Below, piece after piece: positions 1 to 5,836 of a stretch of DNA of 9,195 nt (position 1 is the first letter of the stretch; each line of letters opens with the position of its first letter). Below the pieces are notes generated by a model. It was not told the origin of the DNA and made no database searches. It saw only the letters and a program-made list of their open reading frames with translations. Both the position numbers and the translations under genes were made by a program. Source of the DNA: Paracoccaceae bacterium (GTDB lineage: Bacteria; Pseudomonadota; Alphaproteobacteria; Rhodobacterales; Rhodobacteraceae); contig DAOUQK010000125.1 of assembly GCA_030625695.1 (NCBI GenBank), positions 1-9,195 of the forward strand, read 5' to 3'.

Positions 1-522
1 ATCATAACTTAGCGTGACCAGACCACGGGGCAGATCAGGGGCCAGCCGGGCCAGTTCGGCCACTGTATTTGGGTTGAATGACATCACGGCAACGGGGCCT
101 TGATAGGTTTTCAACGCCGCCACGGTCGCCGCCTCAAGCGCGCCTATGTCTGGCCCCATGCCACCATCCTGATCCTTAAGTTCGATCAGAATTGGGGTCC
201 GCCCCGCGACCAGTTCCAGCACATCGTCCAACGTTGGAATCGTTTCTCCGCCGCCGCCTTTCAGGGGGATCTGCTTTAACTCGGCAGCGCTGCGCAAACG
301 TATCGCACCAACCTCATCGGTCAGGCGTTTCAGATCGTAGTCATGAAACACTATCGCGCGGTGGTCACGGCTAAGCTGAAGATCAATCTCGATGGCAAAC
401 CCTGCCGCAATCGCCGCGCGAATGGCGGCGCGGCTGTTTTCCGGCCGCCCGTCCGCCACATCATGCAAAGCACGATGGGCGATCGGCGATTTGATCAGAG
501 AGTCTGGCAGGGGCGGTTTCAT
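1..522 (-). CDS. Glycerophosphodiester phosphodiesterase (GDPD family), 3' end outside window
   Basis: The reading frame is open from the ATG at 522 to the left edge: 174 residues, with the C-terminus missing. GDPD enzymes hydrolyse glycerophosphodiesters from phospholipid turnover to sn-glycerol 3-phosphate and an alcohol. The TIM-barrel signature is visible: H16-R17, the P-E-N-S segment with E28 and N29, the metal ligands E45 and D47 in EIDLQLSRD, H60-D61 in FHDYDL, and E114/K116 in ILIELKD. No signal peptide is seen at the N-terminus (MKPPLPDSLIKSPIAHRAL), so a cytoplasmic UgpQ-like enzyme is more likely than a periplasmic GlpQ. The start codon overlaps the stop of the upstream ridA-like gene by 4 bp (ATGA), which implies one transcript and probably translational coupling. 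Family assignment is firm; the exact substrate is not readable from sequence. Confidence 0.93.
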   Translation of the reverse strand, partial: MKPPLPDSLIKSPIAHRALHDVADGRPENSRAAIRAAIAAGFAIEIDLQLSRDHRAIVFHDYDLKRLTDEVGAIRLRSAAELKQIPLKGGGGETIPTLDDVLELVAGRTPILIELKDQDGGMGPDIGALEAATVAALKTYQGPVAVMSFNPNTVAELARLAPDLPRGLVTLSYD

Positions 523-977
523 CGGACCTGAAAGATACCTTCGATTTCGACGGCGACGCCCAGCGGCAGGGACGCGGCAGAGACGGCCGAACGGGCATGA
601 CGACCCGCCTCGCCCAACGCTTCGACCAGAAAGTCGGACGCGCCGTTGATCACTTTGGGTTGGTCAGTGAAATCAGCAGTGGAATTGACAAAGCCGGTCA
701 GTTTGACGACCCGCACCAGACGGTCGATATCGCCGCCGCAGGCGTTGCGAACTTGTGCCAACAGGCCCAGGGCACATGTTTGCGCCGCCGCAGCACCCGC
801 CGCCACATCGACATTGTCGCCCAATTTGCCAGTGATCAGACCATCGGCGTTCTGCGATATCTGGCCCGAGACATAGACAATATCGCCGACCTGAACAAAC
901 GGCACGTAATTGGCCGCTGGGGCGGCTGCGTTGGGCAGGGTTATGCCCATCGATTCCAGATGTTTTGAGATGCTCAT
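519..977 (-). CDS. RidA/YjgF/YER057c/UK114 family protein (probable enamine/imine deaminase)
   Basis: A 152-residue protein, longer than classical RidA (about 130). Family members hydrolyse reactive enamine/imine intermediates, such as 2-aminoacrylate released by PLP enzymes, to the keto acid and ammonia. The N-terminal half has the family pattern VGDIVYVSGQIS (residues 30-41). R129 in ARSAVSAASLPLGVAVEIE lies 15 residues before E144, the same spacing as the catalytic R105 and E120 of E. coli RidA, so the active site looks intact. The extra N-terminal residues and the LGDNVDVAAGAAAAQ segment fit the longer YjgF-like subgroup rather than RidA proper, so in vivo activity is uncertain. The start is supported by an AAAGGA Shine-Dalgarno sequence directly upstream (about 984-990). 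The gene follows the hlyD-like stop by 92 bp and overlaps the GDPD start by 4 bp. Confidence 0.92.
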   Translation of the reverse strand: MSISKHLESMGITLPNAAAPAANYVPFVQVGDIVYVSGQISQNADGLITGKLGDNVDVAAGAAAAQTCALGLLAQVRNACGGDIDRLVRVVKLTGFVNSTADFTDQPKVINGASDFLVEALGEAGRHARSAVSAASLPLGVAVEIEGIFQVR

Positions 978-1069
978 CAGGGGTTCCTTTCGGGAAATAT
1001 TTCGGGATACTTTTCAGGTATGTTTCATTGCGACGCTAACCGGGTTGCGCCACGGCGAAAAGCCCCATT
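978..1069 (-). promoter_or_regulatory. hlyD-ridA intergenic leader with inverted and direct repeats
   Basis: This 92-bp gap on the minus strand separates the secretion gene pair from ridA-GDPD. Read on the minus strand, TTTCCCGAAA (997-988) lies just before the ridA Shine-Dalgarno sequence. A near copy, TATCCCGAAA, lies 12 bp further upstream (about 1009-1000). The exact reverse complement of the 10-mer, TTTCGGGAAA, forms the last codons of hlyD (1084-1075). I see no convincing T-tract terminator and no clear -35/-10 pair, so whether ridA is co-transcribed with the exporter or has its own promoter is open. Confidence 0.35.
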
Positions 1070-2371
1070 TCAGGTTTCCCGAAACGCTTTGATAAAATAA
1101 TCCGCCAGTGGTTTGATCAGGTAGGCCATAGGCGAACGGTCACGGGTACGGATATAGGTCTCGACCGGCATGCCCGGGATCAGCACTGTGCCGGTCGGTA
1201 AGCGGTCCATTTCGCCATCGTTCAGCACCATTTCGGTGCGATAAAACGTCATTCCGGTGTTCTGATCCTCAAACGCATCCGCCGAGACCTTGCCAACCTT
1301 GGCAAACAATTCCGGCGTGGTACGCTGATCAAGCGCCGAGAACCGCAATGTCACGTCCTGACCCACAAACAACTGGTCGATATGAATCGGTTCGACCCTT
1401 GCGGTGATAATCAACGGGCGGTCTTGCGGCACCAGATACAGCACTGGATCGGCAGGCCGGATCACCGAACGCAGGGTTTGTACCCGCAGCCCATAGACAA
1501 TGCCCGACACTGGCGCTGTGATATCCAGACGGTTCAGTTGTTCCTGCAACGATCGGCGCTGTTCGGCCAGTTCCAACTCGCGATATTGTATATCACGCAG
1601 GCGGGTGATGGCATCTTCGCGTCGTTGCGAGCCAAGTTTCAGCACTTCGATATCAATTTCGGTGATGCGCCCTTCGGCCTGCGCCTCGGCCGCTGTCAGC
1701 TCGCCGATCTGCCCTTCCAGGCTGGCGGCGGTGCGTTGCAGGTTCAGAACCCGACCCGCCTGGGCCAACCCGCGATCCAGCAGGATCTGCTGGCTGACCA
1801 ATTCCTGAGTGATCAGTTCAAGCTGGCGATCAAGCGAGACCTGCTGCGCCTTGATACCGGTGATCTGGCTGTGGATCTGAATGCGTCGCTTGCCCAGCTG
1901 CTCAGTCTCACGCGACACGGATTCAGCGCGGGCGACAAACAGGCGTTCCTGCCCGGCCAGAAGATCGGCAACTTCGGCGCGGGCTTCGGCGGTTTTCACC
2001 AGTTCGGCGTCAAAGGTCAGACCATCGGCTTCGTCCCGCTCGGCCTCGAGTCGGGCACGGCGTGACATCAGTTCAAACAACTGACCTTCGACAATCAGTT
2101 TCTGAGAGCTAAGCAAGGTTGGATCAAGGCGGATCAGCACGTCGCCCAAGGCAACCATGTCACCCTCTTCGACCAGAATTTCGGTGACGACGCCGCCATC
2201 CAGATGCTGAACGATCTGACGATTGCGATCAACTTCGATCCGGCCAGAAGCAATGATCGCCCCGGCCAGATTGGCACGCACCGCCCAGACACCAAAGCCG
2301 CCGATCAGAACCAGCAGGCCAAACAGGCCAAACAGAACCGGCTTGCGGGCGGACCAGGCTGCATCGCTCAT
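1070..2371 (-). CDS. Type I secretion periplasmic adaptor subunit (HlyD / membrane fusion protein, PrsE-like)
   Basis: A 433-residue adaptor that bridges the inner-membrane ABC exporter and an outer-membrane TolC-type channel. Order of parts: short cytoplasmic N-terminus; one transmembrane segment at about 12-31; the first half of a lipoyl/barrel-sandwich domain at 55-83 (HLDGGVVTEILVEEGD); a long charged alpha-helical hairpin at about 87-280; the second lipoyl half at 281-313 (RLDITAPVSGIVYGL); and a beta-barrel domain to about 410. The tail, with IPGMPVETYIRT at 398-409 and a final amphipathic PLADYFIKAFRE, is typical of PrtE/PrsE-type adaptors. The ATG overlaps the ABC transporter stop by 4 bp (ATGA), so the two are translationally coupled. 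No outer-membrane partner is in the window, so it probably uses a TolC encoded elsewhere. Family is certain; the exported substrate is unknown. Confidence 0.95.
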   Translation of the reverse strand: MSDAAWSARKPVLFGLFGLLVLIGGFGVWAVRANLAGAIIASGRIEVDRNRQIVQHLDGGVVTEILVEEGDMVALGDVLIRLDPTLLSSQKLIVEGQLFELMSRRARLEAERDEADGLTFDAELVKTAEARAEVADLLAGQERLFVARAESVSRETEQLGKRRIQIHSQITGIKAQQVSLDRQLELITQELVSQQILLDRGLAQAGRVLNLQRTAASLEGQIGELTAAEAQAEGRITEIDIEVLKLGSQRREDAITRLRDIQYRELELAEQRRSLQEQLNRLDITAPVSGIVYGLRVQTLRSVIRPADPVLYLVPQDRPLIITARVEPIHIDQLFVGQDVTLRFSALDQRTTPELFAKVGKVSADAFEDQNTGMTFYRTEMVLNDGEMDRLPTGTVLIPGMPVETYIRTRDRSPMAYLIKPLADYFIKAFRET

Positions 2372-4101
2372 TGGACACCACCCATGGCGGCGGTTTTGGC
2401 CAGTTCTTGGTGGTTGGAAACCATATCCTTCATCACCTTGTCTTTAGGGCCGAACGCCGCACGAGTGCCGCCGTCGAGCACCAGAAGCATATCACATTCC
2501 TGAATGGCGGCTGGCCTGTGTGCCATGATCAGCACCGAATTGCCTGCCTCTTTGATGAATCGGATCGCCTGATTAAGCGCTTGAGAGCCGTCATTGTCGA
2601 GGTTCGAATTGGGTTCGTCCAAGATAACAATCACCGGGTCGTCATACATCGCCCTTGCCAGGGCAATCCGTTGCATCTGGCCCCCCGAAAGACGTCCGCC
2701 GCCAGCGCTGACACGGGTGTCATACCCGTCGGGCAGTTCCACAATCATCTCGTGTGCCGCCGCCATCTTGGCCGCTGCGACCACCTTTTCACTGTCGGGC
2801 TGCGCCGCCAGCCGGGCAATATTCTGCGCGATGGTGCCCTCAAACAACTGAACCCGCTGCGGCAGGTATCCGATGTGCTGGCCCAAAACGTCGGCGGAAT
2901 ATTGCTCTAACCCCGCACCATCCAGCCGGATGGTGCCCCCGGCGGGGCGCCAAACGCCGGTCAGGGCCTTGGCCAGTGTCGATTTACCAGAGCCGGACGG
3001 ACCAATGACGCCCAAAGCCTGCCCCGGTTCCAGTTTGAAACTGACGGTGCGCAGCTGCGCCCGCGTGTCACCCGGTGGCACGATGGTCAGCGATTGTACG
3101 TCCAGCCGGGCGCGTGGTTTGGGCAGTTCAGTGCGCACTTGCTCGGGCGGAGTTTTCTCAAGCAGGTCCGCCAGAGAATGCCAACCTTTGTTGGCGCGTT
3201 GCACCACCGGCCACTGACCGATGGTCAGTTCAATCGGTCCCAATGCGCGGCCCAGCAGGATCGACGCGGCGATCATTGCGCCCGCTGTCACTTCGCCCTG
3301 CAACACCAGATAGGCCCCCAGACCCAACATCGCCGATTGCAGGAACAACCGGATGGTTTTGGTCAGGATGGTAAAGGTTCCGGTGACGTCATTGGCGCCC
3401 ACACTTTGCGTCAGGGACGCATCGCGCGCCACCTTCCAGCGTTCAAAGGCGGCACTGCGCATGCCCATGCTCTGAATCATTTCGGCTTCGGTTCTGATCT
3501 CTTCGGACTGAAGGCTGGCGCGGTGCTGGGACTGGTTGGCCTTGGTCACTGGCCCACGGGAAAACAACTGGTTGAAAAGGGTGATAATGATCAAAATCGC
3601 CCCGCCGGCCACGGCCAGCATACCCAACCAGGGGTGAAATATGGTGATCCCGATCAGAAAGATCGGCGTCCACGGCATATCAAACGCCGCCATCAATACC
3701 GGCGAGGCAATCATCCGCTGCACCGATTCAAGATCCGCCAATCCGGTCTGGGCCGCCGGATCAGGAGCCACCGCAGAGCGACGGATCATCGCGTCAAACA
3801 CGCGTTTGTCCAGTGCCGCCTGAAACCGTGCGCCGACGCGGGCCATGATGCGACCGCGGGAATAATCGAGGATGCCCATGGTACCATATAGAAAGGCCAC
3901 CAACAGGGTCAGGGCCACCAAAGTGGCCTCAGACCGGCTGCCTAGTACACGATCATAAACCTGGAGCATGTAAAGCGGCCCAGTCAGCATCAGCATATTG
4001 GCAAAAAAGCTGAAAATACCGACGGTCCAGTACAAGGAACGGCTGGCGCGACGGGCAGCGCGCAACTCTTCTATGCCGGGGGGGATTTGAGGTGTCGTCA
4101 T
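2368..4101 (-). CDS. Type I secretion system permease/ATPase (PrtD/PrsD-type ABC exporter)
   Basis: A 577-residue half-transporter with an N-terminal membrane domain fused to an ATPase; it powers export of unfolded proteins through a HlyD/TolC conduit. Hydrophobic segments lie at about 24-46, 58-78, 143-180 and 250-285, in the usual layout. The nucleotide-binding domain is complete: Walker A GPSGSGKS (367-374), Q-loop Q415, signature LSGGQ (471-475), Walker B VIVILDE (490-496), D-loop SNLD (499-502) and switch H528. There is no N-terminal C39 peptidase or CLD domain, so this is the PrtD/AprD/PrsD type, which usually exports C-terminally signalled RTX proteins, proteases or surface proteins. 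No substrate gene is adjacent. The start at 4101 has no clear Shine-Dalgarno sequence, but the next ATG lies inside the first membrane helix, so 4101 is preferred. It is the first gene of the leftward operon. Confidence 0.95.
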   Translation of the reverse strand: MTTPQIPPGIEELRAARRASRSLYWTVGIFSFFANMLMLTGPLYMLQVYDRVLGSRSEATLVALTLLVAFLYGTMGILDYSRGRIMARVGARFQAALDKRVFDAMIRRSAVAPDPAAQTGLADLESVQRMIASPVLMAAFDMPWTPIFLIGITIFHPWLGMLAVAGGAILIIITLFNQLFSRGPVTKANQSQHRASLQSEEIRTEAEMIQSMGMRSAAFERWKVARDASLTQSVGANDVTGTFTILTKTIRLFLQSAMLGLGAYLVLQGEVTAGAMIAASILLGRALGPIELTIGQWPVVQRANKGWHSLADLLEKTPPEQVRTELPKPRARLDVQSLTIVPPGDTRAQLRTVSFKLEPGQALGVIGPSGSGKSTLAKALTGVWRPAGGTIRLDGAGLEQYSADVLGQHIGYLPQRVQLFEGTIAQNIARLAAQPDSEKVVAAAKMAAAHEMIVELPDGYDTRVSAGGGRLSGGQMQRIALARAMYDDPVIVILDEPNSNLDNDGSQALNQAIRFIKEAGNSVLIMAHRPAAIQECDMLLVLDGGTRAAFGPKDKVMKDMVSNHQELAKTAAMGGVQ

Positions 4102-4311
4102 AGATTAATGCTTTTAATACCTGAATCTGGTCTGAATGTGCCTTATGGCACGTTTGCGCACAGTTGAGAAATAGTCTGTTTCATAAGTACCACATTTGCA
4201 TTAAGGGGATGCAACCCATCTTTGAACGTGCTGGAAAATGTTTAGAAGTACCCAAGAAAGTACCAACCCGCATGACGATCAAGAGCATTTGAAATACTGG
4301 AACTACAATTG
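4102..4311. promoter_or_regulatory. Divergent intergenic region between the T1SS operon and mlaA
   Basis: This 210-bp region must hold the promoters of both the leftward secretion operon and the rightward mlaA-mlaC pair. It contains a perfect dyad GTGCC-TTAT-GGCAC (4138-4151), a second inverted repeat TTGCAT...ATGCAA (4196-4201 with 4209-4214), and three copies of the heptamer AAGTACC (4185-4191, 4246-4252, 4258-4264). I could not place a convincing sigma-70 -35/-10 pair at normal spacing on either strand, so no transcription start is called. Confidence 0.5.
4246..4264 (+). repeat. Tandem AAGTACC heptamer pair upstream of mlaA
   Basis: Two copies of AAGTACC start exactly 12 bp apart (4246 and 4258), and a third perfect copy lies at 4185-4191. 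The close pair ends 47 bp before the mlaA start. The arrangement resembles direct-repeat binding half-sites for a regulator, but no known box matches, and chance cannot be excluded for a 7-mer. Confidence 0.3.
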
Positions 4312-5064
4312 ATGCGATCTATGCCGCGCCCCGTTTTCGCCGCAACTTTGCTGGTCCTGATAAGCTTGGTTTCTGCCTGTGCCACGCAAACGGCCGAGCA
4401 GCGCGCCAGTGGCGACATTTTCGACCCTTTTGAGCGGACTAATCGCGCGATTCACGATGGCAACAAGGTCCTTGACCGGGCGATTTTCCGCCCCGCCTCG
4501 AACGGGTATGTGACAATCTTTCCGCCTTCAGTTGTTACCAGTTTTTCGCATTTCTCGCAGTACCTGTCGTTACCCGGCGACATCATCAATGCCCTGCTGC
4601 AGGGTGATTTGAAGACTGCCGGAAATGCCACCGCACGGTTTGTGATCAATACCACTGTGATCGGGCTGGCTGACCCTGCCACCGACTTTGAAATACCGCC
4701 AGTCGACACAGATTTCGGCGAAACCTTGCATGTTTGGGGCTTTAAACCGGGTGCCTATATTGAACTGCCACTTTTGGGTCCATCCAATACAAGGGACGCG
4801 GTTGGTATTGTTGTCGATCTCTTTACCAACCCGATTTCGATGGCGTCTAATCCACCGATCGACAACCTTGGCCTCTACGCCGAAGTACTGGAACGTATGG
4901 ATAGTCGGGGTAATTTTTCGGACACGGTTGATTCAATTTTGTACGACAGTGCAGATAGTTATGCGCAGGCGCGGATAATTTTCACACAAAATCGACGGTT
5001 TGAACTGGAAGGCGACAACCCGGACGCCTATTTTGATCCATATGACGATCCGTACGCAAACTAA
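4312..5064 (+). CDS. mlaA: MlaA/VacJ family outer-membrane lipoprotein (phospholipid transport)
   Basis: A 250-residue lipoprotein. MlaA sits in the outer membrane as a ring-shaped channel that removes misplaced outer-leaflet phospholipid and hands it to periplasmic MlaC. A lipoprotein signal peptide is clear: positive start, hydrophobic core at 8-20 and lipobox V-S-A-C with the lipidated C23. Residue +2 after Cys is Ala, not Asp, consistent with outer-membrane sorting. Family motifs follow: FDPFERTNRAIH (37-48), the segment near residues 85-105 with LSLPGDIINALLQGD, the RFVINTT stretch (109-115), DFGETLHVWGF (134-144) and ELPLLGPSNTRDAVG (151-165). An acidic tail ends in DPYDDPY. A TTG at 4309 would extend the frame by one codon; the ATG at 4312 is preferred, with a weak GGAA 9 nt upstream. 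The mlaC-like gene follows after 34 bp. Confidence 0.93.
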   Translation: MRSMPRPVFAATLLVLISLVSACATQTAEQRASGDIFDPFERTNRAIHDGNKVLDRAIFRPASNGYVTIFPPSVVTSFSHFSQYLSLPGDIINALLQGDLKTAGNATARFVINTTVIGLADPATDFEIPPVDTDFGETLHVWGFKPGAYIELPLLGPSNTRDAVGIVVDLFTNPISMASNPPIDNLGLYAEVLERMDSRGNFSDTVDSILYDSADSYAQARIIFTQNRRFELEGDNPDAYFDPYDDPYAN

Positions 5065-5087
5065 CCCAAAAGCACCGAGAAAACACT

Positions 5088-5093
5088 GAGGGG
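5088..5093 (+). promoter_or_regulatory. Ribosome binding site of the mlaC-like gene
   Basis: GAGGGG lies 5 nt before the ATG at 5099. It fixes that start and allows strong independent initiation after the 34-bp gap from mlaA. Confidence 0.6.
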
Positions 5094-5098
5094 CCATT

Positions 5099-5707
5099 AT
5101 GCCGAGTAAATCATTGTACCGCCGCAGTTTCATATCTTCCCTTTTGGCCGCACCTTTGCTGGCCGCCCTGCCCTTGCCAGCACTTGCCATAAGCGAAAGC
5201 GCGGCCCGCGATTTGGTTGGCAAGATGGTCGGCGATATCAATAAGGTCATCGGCTCGGGCAAATCCGAACCGGCGATGATCCGGGAATTCGAGGAACTTT
5301 TCATCAAATATGCTGACGTGCCGATCATGGCGCGTTATGCCATGGGTGTGGACGGCAGACGCGCCAGTCAAAGCCAGTTACGCAATTTTACCAAGGCATT
5401 TCAGGGTTATATTTCACGCAAATATGGCCGTCGGTTCCGGGAATTTATCGGTGGCAAGCTTGAGGTGAAAACAACCCGCAAGATCAAGACTGGCTATGAA
5501 GTCAAATGCGTTGCGTTCCTGCAGAATGAATCACCATTTGAAGTGACGTTTCTGGTATCGGACAAATCCGGGCGTAACAAGTTCTACAATATGTTCATTG
5601 AAGGCATTAACCTGCTGCTGACCGAACGGACCGAGATTGGTGCGATGCTGGACCGACGCAAGGGTGATATCGACGGTATGACCAGCGATTTGAAGAACAC
5701 CGGGTAA
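5099..5707 (+). CDS. mlaC: MlaC/Ttg2D family periplasmic phospholipid-binding protein
   Basis: A 202-residue exported protein. MlaC shuttles phospholipid between the outer-membrane MlaA complex and the inner-membrane MlaFEDB ABC transporter. The N-terminus is a signal sequence: Y-R-R-S-F-I at 7-12 matches the core of a twin-arginine (Tat) motif, followed by a Leu/Ala-rich core and an ALPLPALA cleavage region ending near residue 30. Family landmarks are YADVPIMARYAMG (71-83), the FTKAFQGYISRKYG helix (97-110), the KIKTGYEVKCVAF strand (128-140) and the C-terminal FIEGINLLLTERTEIGAMLDR segment (166-186). Its partner mlaA lies 34 bp upstream, which supports the assignment more than sequence alone. 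No mlaF, mlaE, mlaD or mlaB gene is in the window, so the inner-membrane half must be elsewhere. Export by Tat rather than Sec is an inference from the motif. Confidence 0.88.
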   Translation: MPSKSLYRRSFISSLLAAPLLAALPLPALAISESAARDLVGKMVGDINKVIGSGKSEPAMIREFEELFIKYADVPIMARYAMGVDGRRASQSQLRNFTKAFQGYISRKYGRRFREFIGGKLEVKTTRKIKTGYEVKCVAFLQNESPFEVTFLVSDKSGRNKFYNMFIEGINLLLTERTEIGAMLDRRKGDIDGMTSDLKNTG

Positions 5708-5836
5708 TACAGTCCGTTATGGTTATGTGTAGGGTGAGTGAACCCCGCCCTATCGACATATGACAGATCATTCATTGGATAGACCGGTTTACCAAAGGGT
5801 TTCTTCGCGACAGGTATGCTGTGGATCACACCCTTC
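5708..5836. other. Convergent intergenic region, mlaC / PBP
   Basis: This 129-bp gap lies between two converging genes. Apart from the candidate hairpin at 5730-5752, I see no gene or conserved RNA in it. A short dyad ACGGT-CAG-ACCGT (5840-5852) covers the last codons and stop of the PBP gene. Confidence 0.5.
5730..5752. terminator. Candidate hairpin terminator after mlaC
   Basis: TAGGGTG (5730-5736) can pair with CGCCCTA (5746-5752), giving 7 pairs including one G-T, around a 9-nt loop, 22 nt after the mlaC stop. No T-tract follows on either strand, so it does not meet the classical intrinsic terminator pattern. It could act as a 3'-end stabilising stem or be fortuitous. Confidence 0.3.

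Noticed and set aside
597..968. Plus-strand open frame opposite ridA
   Set aside because: The minus-strand gene has the RidA catalytic residues at correct spacing; the opposite frame has no recognisable features.
1382..2065. Long plus-strand open frame opposite the HlyD-like gene
   Set aside because: It is antisense to a well-supported adaptor gene, with composition typical of a GC-rich shadow frame and no family motif.
3094..3891. Long plus-strand open frame opposite the ABC transporter
   Set aside because: It lies wholly within the antisense of a gene with complete ABC motifs, its translation has no recognisable domain, and it reads as a codon-bias shadow.
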